A stretch of DNA of 64,000 nt. Origin: Amphimallon solstitiale (Eukaryota > Arthropoda > Insecta > Coleoptera > Scarabaeidae). A program made the translations under genes and the position numbers. The notes beneath the pieces are model-generated. The model ran no database searches. It saw only the letters and a program-made list of their open reading frames with translations, and had not been told where the DNA came from. The stretch spans positions 30,226,749 to 30,290,748 of the forward strand of contig OY720685.1 of NCBI GenBank assembly GCA_963170755.1, given 5' to 3'. Positions 44,421 to 55,683 of the stretch are shown here, one piece after another (the stretch's first letter is position 1; the number at the start of each line of letters is the position of its first letter).

Positions 44421-44844
44421 CTATAAATCCTACGTTCCGGATGGTTATGATGATATTTGCCTTCCTTTCCGATGTATCTCTAGATTCTGGATCTTGAGAT
44501 TCTGGATGTCAATAGTTGCCTTCTTGATGAAATTCGCTATCTGCTATTACACGTACTGTATCAGAAAATTCTCTGCAACTCTTGATGTACCTCTGGATTC
44601 TGCAACTCGATAGTAACCTATGGATTCTGGATGTCAATGGTTTCCTTCTAGAAGAAATCCGCTATTTTCTATCACACGTACTGTATCAGAAAATTCTCTG
44701 CAACTCTTGATATACCTCTGGATTCTGGAACTCGATAGTAATCTCTGGATTCTGGATCTAGATAGTAACTTCAGGATTCTGGATAAAAATAATTCTCCAG
44801 AAGAACAAATTCCAATTTCCTCCTTTGTCTCTTAATCCAAATTG
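44421..44844 (+). other. Predicted antisense exon b in LTR C, with a conserved short ORF
   Basis: Acceptor TTTTACTTGTAG, donor ATTG|GTGAGT, both present in all three LTR copies (46815-47248, 56720-57153). It contains an imperfect minisatellite with core CTCTGGATTCTGGA and an ORF (44620-44835, 71 codons, MDSGCQWFPSRRNPLFS...) whose counterparts at 47024-47239 and 56929-57144 keep the same length and frame with residue changes. The third exon would begin at 45476 after TTTTCTTTACAG. No domain is recognised; coding potential is uncertain. Confidence 0.45.
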
Positions 44845-45749
44845 GTGAGTACTTGGTATATTTATGTAGTATTATAACTTTTTCTTTTTAAATTTTTACA
44901 ATTCACTTATGCTTCAATTATCTATATGTTTGTTCATGTATTCTATCACTTTCTAATTATTTTAGCACTGTTATAGTGTAATTATCTGAGAAAATGATTA
45001 ATTTCCCGATAATAACACCCGCATCTTATTTGAATTCGAAAAATTCTCTCTTATTTATTTTAAAATTACCTTAGTGATAATACCCAATTCCTTTTGAACC
45101 AATAAATTAATTCCACATTAAAATCAAGATCAATACAAATTTTAGATATGTTATACTTTTATAAATACCTTACATAATTCAATGTTTCTATCAAAATAAA
45201 ATATTTCACGAATTTAATAAAGTTTTTTACACGTTATTTACCACTTAAAACTTTGCTTCATTATAATAATAAATATCTGTCACATTGACAATTAACTGAC
45301 ACTTCCAAAATACAATTTAAGGCGGTAATTTCTTATCAATTCTTTATCGATTTGTTTTCATATTCTAGAAACTTTTTATCCTATTCTCATCATTAATATC
45401 ACTTGAACAAGTTTTTCACAATGCTAAAATACATTTCTTAACAATTACAATACTAATATAAAATTTTCTTTACAGATTTTTGGTACATATACATGGAAGA
45501 TATACATCATCTCCAAAAGTAATAATTTTCTATTTCACCAAGTAACTATAAAATTTCCTTTAACTCAATAAACACATTCTTTCAAAAATACAACCAGCTT
45601 ATTAATATTTGCAAATTTAACTATCTCCGTCATAATCAAAGAAAATTCAAATCTTAGATAAACTCATCCTTAATATTTTAAAATAGGCAACTCTTATTAC
45701 TTCAAAATGTATCCTAAATAATTTAAAATAGGCAACTCTACCTACATCA

Positions 45750-45777
<28 letters not shown>

Positions 45778-45780
<3 letters not shown>

Positions 45781-48158
45781 ACTAATGTGGATATACTAGC
45801 TTTCTTAAGATATCCCACAAATTAGCAACTCAATAATAAAATTTTCGAATTATAAAAATGTTAAGTTTTATAATATTTAGCTCAGGGTAAGTATTTTATC
45901 TTTTTGTACTATTATATTTATTTTAAAATGCCTCGGACTAGTTCAGTATAATTTTCTAATATCTACTGACTATTTTTTTAAAACAATAAGAACATGAGAC
46001 TCACTTTTCAAATTATTTGTATTAAACACCTACTTGATGTACTTAATCCGGTCCTGGATACTTAGTAGCAATTTTTGCTTGTAATAGTATTTTTATATTT
46101 TGTAGTTGGTATTCTGAATTCAATGGTATTATATCTCTTATTGAATCCAAACTGTTTTCGTTTACTTTAAGTATAATAAATTACACTTCTAAAATTCTAT
46201 ATCATAAATCTGATGACTATAAATTATCATGAACTTCTCATTAGGTAATTATAACTCAGTCTAATATACTATTACCAAACCTATAATTTTTCTCTTAATT
46301 TGTTTTAGGAATGTGATCTGTCAATTCTTTACATAACCTTGATGATGATAAAAAGAACACTGGCTATAATAGAACAATATATTCGTTTTTTCAATAACAC
46401 ATATACATATTTAAATTAATATCCGGATTATATATCATAAAACTATTTTTAATACTCATAAAACTTGTTCAAATATATAAATGGACTATTTAGGATGAAT
46501 TTCTTTTCAAGACGACGTTTTTTACCAAGTAAGTAATTTAATATGACAGAAACTGCTAGGATGTTTACAAACTTTACTAGTTTACGATTATGAAATATAT
46601 TATTTTGAGATAGTTAATTATCTGACTTTGAATAATTGAATTCAGTAATTTTATGATTACTTGACTTTAATACAGAATTAAATATAAATTAAATTTGTCT
46701 TTGCATTGACTACCTAAAATTCTTAGTATACTACAAGACTTTATACGACCTTTCAACATATATATCCAGTTGTCACTCGAATTCTTTCATGTATTTTATA
46801 TGTTTTACTTGTAGCTATAAATCCTACGTTCCGGATGGTTATGAAGATATTTGCCTTCCTTCCTGATGTATCTCTGGATTCTGGGTCTTGAAATTCTTGA
46901 TGTTAATAGTTGCCTTCTTGATGAAATTTGCTATCTGCTATTACACGTACTGAATCAGAAAATTCTCAGCTAACTCGTGATATACCTATGGATACTATGG
47001 ATTCTGCAACTCGATCGTAACCTATGGATTCTGGAAGTCAATGGTTTCCTTCTAGAAGAAATCCGCTATTTTCTTTCACACGTACTGTATCAGAAAATTC
47101 TCTGCAACACTTGAACTACCTTTGGATTCTAGAAGTCGATAGTTATCTCTGGATTCTTGATTTCAATATTAACTTCAAAATTCTGGATACACAAAATAAT
47201 CCAGAAGAACAATCTCCTGTTTCCTCCTTCGTCTCTTAATCCAAATTGGTGAGTACTTGGTATATTTGTATAGAATTATAACTATTCTTTTTAAAATTTT
47301 ACAATTCACTTTTTCTTCAATTATCTATATGTTTATTAGTGGATTCTATCACTCTCTAATTATTTTAACACTGTTATAATGTAATTATCTGAGAAAATGA
47401 TTGATTTCCCGATAATCACATCCACACCTTATTTGAATTCTAAAAATTCTTCCTTATTTATTTTGCAAATTACCTTAGTGATATTACTTAATTCTTTTTG
47501 AACCAATAAATTACTTCCACATTAAACTCAAGATCAATACAATTTATAGATATGTAATACTTTTATAAATACCTTATATAATTCAAAGTTACTATCAAAA
47601 TAAAATATTCCACGAATTTAATAAAGTTTTTTACACATTCTTTACCATTTTTAAACTTTGCTTCATTATTGTAATCAAATCTGTCACATTGACAATTACT
47701 GTCACATCCAAAATACAATTTAAGGCGGCAATTTCTTATCAAATCTTTATCGATTTGTTTTCATATTCTAAAAACTTTTTATCCTATTCTCATCATAAAT
47801 ATTATTTGAACAAATCTTTTACAATGCCAAAATTACATTTCTAAACAATTACAATACTAATATAAAATTTTCTTTACAGATTATTGGTACATATGCATAG
47901 AGAATATACCACATCTCCAATATTATTAGTTTTCTACTTAGTCATGTAACTATAAAATTTCCTTTAATTCTATATACACAATTCTTTCAAAAAATACAAC
48001 CAGCTTAATTAATATTTGCAAATTTAACTATTTCTGTCATAATCAAATAAAATTCAAAACTAAGATTAACTCATCCTTAATAGTTTTAAAATAGGCAACT
48101 CTTATTACCTCAGAGTGTAACCTGAATAATTTTAAAATAAGCAACTCTACCTATATCA
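45778..48158 (-). repeat. 3' LTR (copy A) of element 2
   Basis: 2381 bp, TG...CA in element orientation (TGATATAGG ... TTAGTACA). It carries the same antisense splice-site series as copies B and C: acceptor before 46309, donor after 46528, acceptor before 46815, donor after 47248, acceptor before 47880. Confidence 0.93.
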
Positions 48159-48172
48159 ATTGCCCCTTTAAG
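48159..48172 (-). promoter_or_regulatory. Polypurine tract of element 2
   Basis: On the minus strand TTAAAGGGGCAAT directly precedes the 3' LTR, parallel to AAAAGGGGCATA in element 1. Confidence 0.8.
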
Positions 48173-50096
48173 AAATTCAAATTACAATTTATTTGTTAAT
48201 TTATATTTCTTAAATAAGAACTTGTTATGTAAACAATATAATCCGTCTATTATTCTTCATCCTTATAAATTCAAACTAAATATAAATTTTTAGGTATCAC
48301 ACTTGTAAAATACCAACATCAATAATATTTTTATATGTATTTTTAATGCAAGCTATGGCACTATTCATAATTGTCAGAAAATATGTATATGTTCTATAAC
48401 AAAACTTTTTATATATAAAATTTACTAAGGTTATATAAACTACCATAATGTATTAAGCGAATATCTTTGTACAAATAATGACTTGATTATAATTATTTTT
48501 AATTTTGCTCTATGTATAAGTTTTAAATATTTTTTTATAACGATATTTGTATATAAGAAAAATATCTATTTAGAATGTTGTATACCCGTATGCAATTGAG
48601 TTAAATTTTACTTCTCTATAGAAAATATTATACCTCTTTAAAATTAATATCTCGGTTTTATTACATTTTTTTGTTGAATGTCATATAATTCAATATGTGT
48701 TTTCTTTGATTATACATTTTATGGCCTCTTAACATGCTTACTCAATTATTTATTTTATCCATTTAATCTGTTCTTATACGAACATAACTCATATTTACTT
48801 ATTTAAACATTTCTTTCTCATCTTTTACTTTCATTTTGAAAGTTAATAACTTTATCTTCGTTTTATAGGCGAACGTTACCTTAATATTTATGTAGACATT
48901 TTGTCCAATATTTTATAATAATATAGGGATTTTATTTACCCATTTTCATATATTTAACTCTATAATACCATAATATCATGGTTTATTTTATTTAAATTAT
49001 TTATAGTAAGCATTTTTATTTTTTTAACAAGTATCGTTTCTTCCTAAAAGGCCTTTTCCTTCTTCTTAATAATCTATACTTAAAAACACACCTATTGTTC
49101 ATAAAATTCAACTTTTTCGTGCAATAATTGTCGTATTATATCCACAATTTGTTTAATTACTCGTTTATTAACTCATTTCTTTATAATATTTTCCTTCTTC
49201 ATAATCAAATTCTCTGTTATTTTTTCTTTATATAACACATCAGGTATTTTAAATTAACTTTACTTGAGCACACATTAACTTGTACAATCCACTTATTATA
49301 CATTATTTAACTATTAAGTACAAACATTTTACTTGGGAATAAGGGAATAACCATAAAAAAATGTAATACTACTTCTAATATTTATAACGAACCTATGATT
49401 TAAATTTCAAAAAAAAAACACAAATCTGGACGGTATTTCATTTAATCTACTTTTATATTGTGGAAATAGGAATCTTAATTCATCTTATAGTCGATTTTCT
49501 CGTAACCCTATTTTATCAATAAATATGCCCCTACTTCATTATCTGGAAAGTTATGATATTTATGGAACCTACTTTATTTGTAATAAATCTATCTATGATT
49601 ATCATTGCTGCTACTAACAAATATCAATTTCCATAATATACTACTCTGCCCCTATTTCATTATCAGGTGAACTTAATTTTCTTATCTTGGCTAACAATTG
49701 TGTTTATCGAAAATATACAAGATCTATCTTTGTTGTAAATAAAAATTTAATTTGTGAGAACATTTCATTATTAAAATTAGCCAATGTTGTAATACTAACG
49801 AGAATGGTACTACATATGTTATACTCGTCCTGACTATAATATAAGATCAAGGAAATTACATAAAATATTATATGTTCGAAAACAAAATTTTGAATTTAAT
49901 GAGATCAATTAAATAGCTAAGATAAGCCGGTGTTGCTACTACCGTCGAGAATTGATCTCTTTCTTTTTTATAAAAGGAAACTCTCGTCTTGACTATAATT
50001 TGAGATCTAATTTATACTGGGATGAGCAGGTGTCGTAAATACCTTCAGAACACGACCTCTTTTTTCTTCTGTCCTGACTATAATATACGATTTTAA
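48173..50096 (-). other. Untranslated region between pol and 3' LTR of element 2
   Basis: 1.9 kb of AT-rich DNA without an ORF worth naming and without env. Compared with element 1 it lacks the 27-bp array. A weak duplication near 49880-50095 (CTCGTCCTGACTATAAT-like words) adjoins the pol stop. Confidence 0.6.
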
Positions 50097-53000
50097 TTAT
50101 GTTTCCTCTATATAATCATGTAACATGGATATGTGATACGTCCCTTTGAGATATCCAGTATTTTCATCTATTAGCTCATAGTTATTTAGTCCTATTTTAC
50201 GATGTATGGTATATGGTCCGACATAAGGCCTTATTAGTTTAGCAATTATTTTATTTTTTCTGTCTGTTACTCGTAATGCTCGCACAATAACTTTATCCTT
50301 TATATTGTATGTTTTGTATTTACGTTGTTTCTCGTTTTTCTTTCTCTCCCATTTTTCTTTCCTCTTCAACAATTTTTGTTTTACTTGCTCATATTTAACT
50401 TCCAGATTATCAATATCGTCATTTCGCCAGGGTCTTTGCGAAGGTTGTCCTGTAAAAATCGTGATTGGGCAAGAATCATGCACAGTGCTAGGTGTATTAT
50501 TCATAACTAATTCAATTTGTTTTATATATTTTGCCCATTTATGATGACAATCCACTAATAAGATACGTAAATATTTAAGTACTTCTTTAATATATCTTTC
50601 TGAGGGATTCGATTGTGGGTGACGTATTGAAATATGATAAGATTTAATATTCCTACTATCTAAATAATCATGATATCTCTGATTCATGAAATAAGTAGCA
50701 TGATCTGACAAAATAGATCTTGGTGTACCGAATTCAGTTATATATTCTTGTAGCGCTTGTAGTACTGTTTCTGTATTACACTTTTGTGTTGGTATTAATT
50801 TAACATGTTTGGAAAAAATATCACACATTACTAAAATATTTCGGTATCTTTTTGTACTAGGTATTAGATTTGAAATAAAATCAATAGCAACCAATTGTAA
50901 TCTATCCAAAGCTATTATACTTAAACTGATGTTTTGATTTGTAAAATTTTTCTCTTTTGCTAAAACGCATGTTTCACATTGTCTTAATACTCTTTTAATA
51001 ATCTTCTCATCATTATAACAATAAAATGCCTCTCTGTAAATTAACCAGCACTTCCTAGCACCAATATGTATGTATAATACATGAATCTGTTTTACAATTT
51101 CAATAGTATGTTCTTCATTAGTAATGTATACTTCAGTATCCCCAATTTTTTTAACAATAATCCCTTCATGAATTCTCATACCTTTGTAGGTACCCTCTTC
51201 TTGTAATTTTTGTCTTATTCTCTCAAATTCTGGCGATTCTTGAACCTCTCTAATACGTTGTAAAGAAAAAATTCCTTCTGATTCCAATCTTACCACATTA
51301 ATTCGTACGTTAGTTGATTTTGTTTCTCCATGTTTTCTACTAAGCACATCCGCGGCAATCATTTCTTTTCCTGGTTTATACACAATCTCCATATCATATT
51401 GTTGAATCAACAGAGTCCATCTATATATACGATTATTAGTTAGCTTTGTTGTCATAATGTTAAGTAACGCCTTGTGATCCGACTCCAATATAAATTTCTT
51501 CCCTATCAAGTAATAGCGTAATTTCGTCAAAGCAAAAATAACGGCAAGCATTTCGAGTTCTGACACGCCAAATCTTCTTTCACACGGTTTTAAAGTACGT
51601 GACGCGAAATAAATTGGAACCTCTATACCATCCTTTATTTGCACCAGTTCCGCAGCTACGGCTACGCTCGATGCATCAGTTCTAACAATAAACTCCAAAT
51701 TGAAATCAGGATGATATAATTTAAGATTTTCAACAAAATTCGATTTAAGTTGTAGAAAACATTCCTCACATTCTGGTGTCCACTTCCACTTTGTGCCTTT
51801 CTTTAGTAAATTCAATAACGTACTTGTTTTCTGACTATAATTCGATACAAATTTTCTATAGTAATTTAATAGACCAAGAAAACCTCTTAACATTTTAATT
51901 TTATTTGGTCGTGGATAATTTTGTATTTCTTCTAACCTTTGAGGATCTAACAAAATATTTTGTTGATTCACTACATATCCTAAATAGTTGACCTCTTTTT
52001 GACAAAATTGACACTTAGATAAATTTAATTTCATACCATTTTCTTGTAACGTATTTATAATTATCTCAATATGATTAATATGAGATTCAATATCATCCGA
52101 AAATATTATAATATCATCCAAATAATGAAGAGCAAATTTCTCGTACTTATCTAGTATTATATGAAGAAATCTGATTAACCCAGCAGGGCTACTCCGAATT
52201 CCGAAGGGGCAAACCTTAAAATTATACGTAATTCCATTCACATTAAACCCACAATATTTTCTCGAATTCTCATCCAACCTAATCAACCAAAAAGCATTCT
52301 TGAGATCAAACTTACTATACCATTTTTTATTACCACATTTAGTAAGCAATACATCTATATTCTGTGGCATTTCATGCTCAGGCATGATCCTTAGGTTAAT
52401 TAAACGAGCGTCAATGCAAATGCGTAACGTGTTGTCCTTCTTCTTCACAAGCACCACAGGATTTATAAAATAAGTATTAGATCGTTCTATAATGTCTGCT
52501 TCCTCCAATTTTTGTAATTCCTTATTTACTCGATCTTGGAAAAAATATGGAATTGGATAATTTCTGCACGATAAAGGAGAATCATCATTTATTAATAATC
52601 TATGTTCGTAATCTTTAGCAAATACAACTTCATCATTTATCAATCTGATGTTATTAGCCAAAATTTCAATTAAGCTTTCTTCTATCCATGGTTCAGGTAA
52701 ATTTTGTTTAAGTATAAATGTCTTTATATCCATCTTATTTCTGATTACCTTTACCTCTTGCTTTTCTTCAATTATTGCTGCTTTCCCATAATCATCATAA
52801 CTTATTTCTCTAGGTAATTCTAACATTGCCTCTTCTAAATATTCTTGTGTATCATCATTCTCAGCTCTATCAGCTATTATTACATTATTCACTTCATGCT
52901 GAATTTCATCCTTAAATTTCATATATGCGTTAATTTCTTTTATATCTTCTAATTTATTTAAAACAATTTCATTACCTCCTATTTTAACCTTATTTTCAAC

Positions 53001-53345
53001 AAAATCTAAATTCATTCCTAGTAATCTCATATTATCTATTCCTATAATACAATCATAGAACAGATTTGTTAATATATAAAATTGCATAATATAAGTTTGT
53101 CCATTTAAAACTACATCAATGCACAATCTTTTATTAATACATCCCATTTTACTTCTATTTGCAGATATAATCTTTGTATTTTTAATCTTGATAATATTTT
53201 TTAAATAATCCGGTATGTTTACAACCATCTCTTCCTTAATAAGTGAAAACTCCGCTCCAGAATCTAATAATGTTTTAAAACTAATATTTCTAATAATTAT
53301 AGAAAAGAAAGGTAAACTATCATAATTATTTATGGTATTTTCCAT
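50097..53345 (-). CDS. pol: Pol polyprotein of gypsy element 2 (PR-RT-RNase H-integrase)
   Basis: 1082 aa, intact. Protease LLDSGAEFSLI near residue 28; reverse transcriptase with FALHYLDDIIIFSDD; RNase H RTDASS and SELEMLA; integrase with H...H/CETC zinc part, AIDFISN, LSDHATYF and NPSERYIKEV for the Asp-Asp-Glu triad; C-terminal RPYVGPY module. Almost collinear with the pol of element 1, with changes spread along the protein, so the two represent related lineages rather than copies of one recent burst. The ATG at 53345 is probably not the real start because the frame is open upstream across the end of gag. Confidence 0.95.
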   Translation of the reverse strand: MENTINNYDSLPFFSIIIRNISFKTLLDSGAEFSLIKEEMVVNIPDYLKNIIKIKNTKIISANRSKMGCINKRLCIDVVLNGQTYIMQFYILTNLFYDCIIGIDNMRLLGMNLDFVENKVKIGGNEIVLNKLEDIKEINAYMKFKDEIQHEVNNVIIADRAENDDTQEYLEEAMLELPREISYDDYGKAAIIEEKQEVKVIRNKMDIKTFILKQNLPEPWIEESLIEILANNIRLINDEVVFAKDYEHRLLINDDSPLSCRNYPIPYFFQDRVNKELQKLEEADIIERSNTYFINPVVLVKKKDNTLRICIDARLINLRIMPEHEMPQNIDVLLTKCGNKKWYSKFDLKNAFWLIRLDENSRKYCGFNVNGITYNFKVCPFGIRSSPAGLIRFLHIILDKYEKFALHYLDDIIIFSDDIESHINHIEIIINTLQENGMKLNLSKCQFCQKEVNYLGYVVNQQNILLDPQRLEEIQNYPRPNKIKMLRGFLGLLNYYRKFVSNYSQKTSTLLNLLKKGTKWKWTPECEECFLQLKSNFVENLKLYHPDFNLEFIVRTDASSVAVAAELVQIKDGIEVPIYFASRTLKPCERRFGVSELEMLAVIFALTKLRYYLIGKKFILESDHKALLNIMTTKLTNNRIYRWTLLIQQYDMEIVYKPGKEMIAADVLSRKHGETKSTNVRINVVRLESEGIFSLQRIREVQESPEFERIRQKLQEEGTYKGMRIHEGIIVKKIGDTEVYITNEEHTIEIVKQIHVLYIHIGARKCWLIYREAFYCYNDEKIIKRVLRQCETCVLAKEKNFTNQNISLSIIALDRLQLVAIDFISNLIPSTKRYRNILVMCDIFSKHVKLIPTQKCNTETVLQALQEYITEFGTPRSILSDHATYFMNQRYHDYLDSRNIKSYHISIRHPQSNPSERYIKEVLKYLRILLVDCHHKWAKYIKQIELVMNNTPSTVHDSCPITIFTGQPSQRPWRNDDIDNLEVKYEQVKQKLLKRKEKWERKKNEKQRKYKTYNIKDKVIVRALRVTDRKNKIIAKLIRPYVGPYTIHRKIGLNNYELIDENTGYLKGTYHISMLHDYIEET

Positions 53346-53434
53346 ATCTGTTAAATTAATTATTTCCCCTATTCCCGTTATATCTTGATATTTGGTTATA
53401 TTACAAATATCATCACAAAATAAAGAAATATTAT

Positions 53435-55501
53435 CTAATGTGAGGTTCCTGGTATAGGATCCTGGTACGATCTGGGATTTTCCAAAATTGGCGTTTTTTT
53501 TTTCTCATCATTTATACCACTAATTGTATCCTTCTTGTTATTATTTCCATGTTCAAAATCTCTCCAATCTTGTGTTTGTATTGTATTTATTGCTCGAGAG
53601 TTATTATATCCATAATATTTATTGTTCTGATCTTGATAACTCTTTTCCTGAGGTAATTGTTTTGGGTTCTGCATATTAACAGAATTATAACGATTAACAT
53701 TCGGTCTTGAATTAAATCCATTTATATTACCTCGATTATAGTTCCAATTATCATTTCTGTTTCCCTGAATATTATTATTTCTATTATTTTGATAAGACTT
53801 TTGATTAAAATTTTGATAATTCTGCCTATCTCCATATCCATTATTATTACTATTATTATTGTAATTATTATTTCGTTGTTGGTTATTCGGGTTCTCTTGT
53901 CTACCATTCAATTGCCTAAATTCTCTATATTTCAATCCATCGGAATAATCATCAAGACGACGAAGAATATTAATTAAACCATTCATATCGTAGACATTTT
54001 GGCATATAATCGCGTGCGTATCCACCGGTATAAAATGTTGTAAAAGATGTTGAGAGATAGTCTTCTCATCCAAATGAGATATATACCTGCAATAATTAAA
54101 CATACGTTGTGCATATGTTTCCCTCGAAGATTTTCCCGGCTGATATCTACCTGTCAATAATCTCTGGTGTGCTCTGCTTTGTTGAGTTTCACTCCAGAAA
54201 TTATTTCTAAATAATTCCACAAACTGATTCAAATCTTTACAGTCGTCTTCAATTCTTTGCAACCAGTCTGCAGCTCCAAAATTTAATGTGGCTCTTATCA
54301 CATTCATCTGACTTCTAAAATCAGGGATATCCTCTATGTATTTTAGAATATTTGTTAAATACGCCATGGGGTGAGTTGACATTTTATCCCCACTAAAATG
54401 AGTGATATTTTCTACTCGAATACCTGTATTCAAAATATTATAAGCCGGAGAACAAGTTGTCTGAGGAATCTTAATATTTTGAGCTTTTACTATCAGTTCT
54501 TGAATTTGTAATTTCTGTGCATTGCATTCTTCTAAAATATCTTTTATTCCTGCCTTCTGAATATTTGTAGAATCAGCTGTTAATTTTATTTCTTTCAGAC
54601 AATTATCTTCTGTACTTTCTATTTTTTTAATAAGAGAATCTTCCATTCTTTCTGTTCTGTCTTCAAGTACTTTATTTACTTGATCTACTTCTAGTCGTAT
54701 TCGTTCTGCTAACTCTTTATGTTTCGCAAGATTATTTTTATCTAATTGTTTTACGTTATCTTGTATACTCTTTACCTTATTCTCTACCTGTTGCACTTTA
54801 TTCGTAATAAGGGTTTTAACTTCTGTATCTTTAATTTGCAACTTTTCATCCATTTCTTTCCGCAATTTAGCTTCCCGACTATCCATTTCAATAGTAAGTT
54901 TTTTAACCTTTTCTTCAGTATCTCTTAATAAAGTATCCTTTAATTCTTCCAAATTTCTTCTATTTTCTTCTCTAGTATCAATACTCGCCTTTTCCAATTT
55001 ATCCAATTTTTCTCTTAATTCTTTTTTATCCTCCTCTCTATTTTTCTTAGCTTCCATTTTATCCTCATCCCTATTTTTCTTATTCTCTTCACTAGCCTTG
55101 TCCAATTTATTACTTAATTCTTCCTTCAACTCCACTAAATTCTTCTTACTTTCTATTCTATCCTCATTCCTATTTTTCTTACTATCTTCACTCGCCTTAT
55201 CAAATTTACCACTTAAATCTTCGTTCATCTTTTTATTATCTTCATTCATCTGTTTTAACATTTGTAAAATCAATGTCATATCTATTGCTGTAGTTGACAT
55301 TTCTACTTTAGAAGTCTCTCCTTGCACTTGCGACTTGTCTCCTCTATCTTGTACCTCTCCTGTCTGTTGATTTTCTTCCTGGACCTGTAAAGTAATTTCT
55401 CCTCCCTCTTGTGAAATTCCTTCCTGCCTAACCTCCACATCATCATCGCTAGATGAATCTGTTCTATGTATACCAGAGCTACTTTTAGATCTGGTGTTCA
55501 T
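53435..55501 (-). CDS. gag: Gag polyprotein of gypsy element 2
   Basis: 688 aa, intact, starting MNTRSKSSSG like element 1. Residues 85-300 are charged coiled-coil-like repeats rich in Lys/Glu, with a repeat arrangement different from element 1. The capsid-like middle is conserved (HFSGDKMSTHPMAYLTNIL, RAHQRLLTGRYQPGKSSRE, FIPVDTHAIICQNV). The tail from about residue 505 is Asn/Gln/Arg-rich with no CCHC knuckle. It ends GTSH and TAG, as element 1 ends GTSH and TAA. Confidence 0.93.
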   Translation of the reverse strand: MNTRSKSSSGIHRTDSSSDDDVEVRQEGISQEGGEITLQVQEENQQTGEVQDRGDKSQVQGETSKVEMSTTAIDMTLILQMLKQMNEDNKKMNEDLSGKFDKASEDSKKNRNEDRIESKKNLVELKEELSNKLDKASEENKKNRDEDKMEAKKNREEDKKELREKLDKLEKASIDTREENRRNLEELKDTLLRDTEEKVKKLTIEMDSREAKLRKEMDEKLQIKDTEVKTLITNKVQQVENKVKSIQDNVKQLDKNNLAKHKELAERIRLEVDQVNKVLEDRTERMEDSLIKKIESTEDNCLKEIKLTADSTNIQKAGIKDILEECNAQKLQIQELIVKAQNIKIPQTTCSPAYNILNTGIRVENITHFSGDKMSTHPMAYLTNILKYIEDIPDFRSQMNVIRATLNFGAADWLQRIEDDCKDLNQFVELFRNNFWSETQQSRAHQRLLTGRYQPGKSSRETYAQRMFNYCRYISHLDEKTISQHLLQHFIPVDTHAIICQNVYDMNGLINILRRLDDYSDGLKYREFRQLNGRQENPNNQQRNNNYNNNSNNNGYGDRQNYQNFNQKSYQNNRNNNIQGNRNDNWNYNRGNINGFNSRPNVNRYNSVNMQNPKQLPQEKSYQDQNNKYYGYNNSRAINTIQTQDWRDFEHGNNNKKDTISGINDEKKKTPILENPRSYQDPIPGTSH
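53490..53506 (-). promoter_or_regulatory. Probable -1 frameshift site of element 2
   Basis: Ten A in the sense strand (53503-53494) in the codon context GAG AAA AAA AAA ACG, followed by the same ACGCCAATTTTGGA as in element 1. A -1 slip enters the pol frame, which I read without a stop through the gag terminator to the ATG at 53345. Confidence 0.7.
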
Positions 55502-55654
55502 TTTAAATAAGTAGAGTACACAAATAAATCAAACAAAATTACTTGTTCCTAAATATACCTGTAAATGACTTTATTATCTTTGAAATGTATATTAATGTTT
55601 CCTCTATAAACAATAAATAAAATATTCAAAATACGATGTTGTGAGTCTTATATT

Positions 55655-55683
55655 TACAAGGCCCCACGTTGATGCGTCATAAA
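55655..55683 (-). promoter_or_regulatory. Primer-binding site of element 2
   Basis: In element orientation TTTATGACGCATCAACGTGG then GGCC follows the 5' LTR. Unlike element 1, only one copy is present; the leader continues with AAGACTCACAACA, similar to the second, diverged copy in element 1. Confidence 0.6.

Larger units (their letters stand above)
41464..45749 (-). mobile_element. Solo LTR (copy C) of the element 2 family, interrupted by a LINE
   Basis: Starts TGTACTAAAGTGG at 41464 and ends CCTACATCA at 45749, the same ends as the LTRs of element 2 (in plus-strand reading), and is flanked by ATAT on both sides. Removing the LINE at 41716-43630 leaves about 2.37 kb that is collinear with LTRs A and B but visibly diverged from them, so it is an older insertion reduced to a single LTR. 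Confidence 0.88.
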
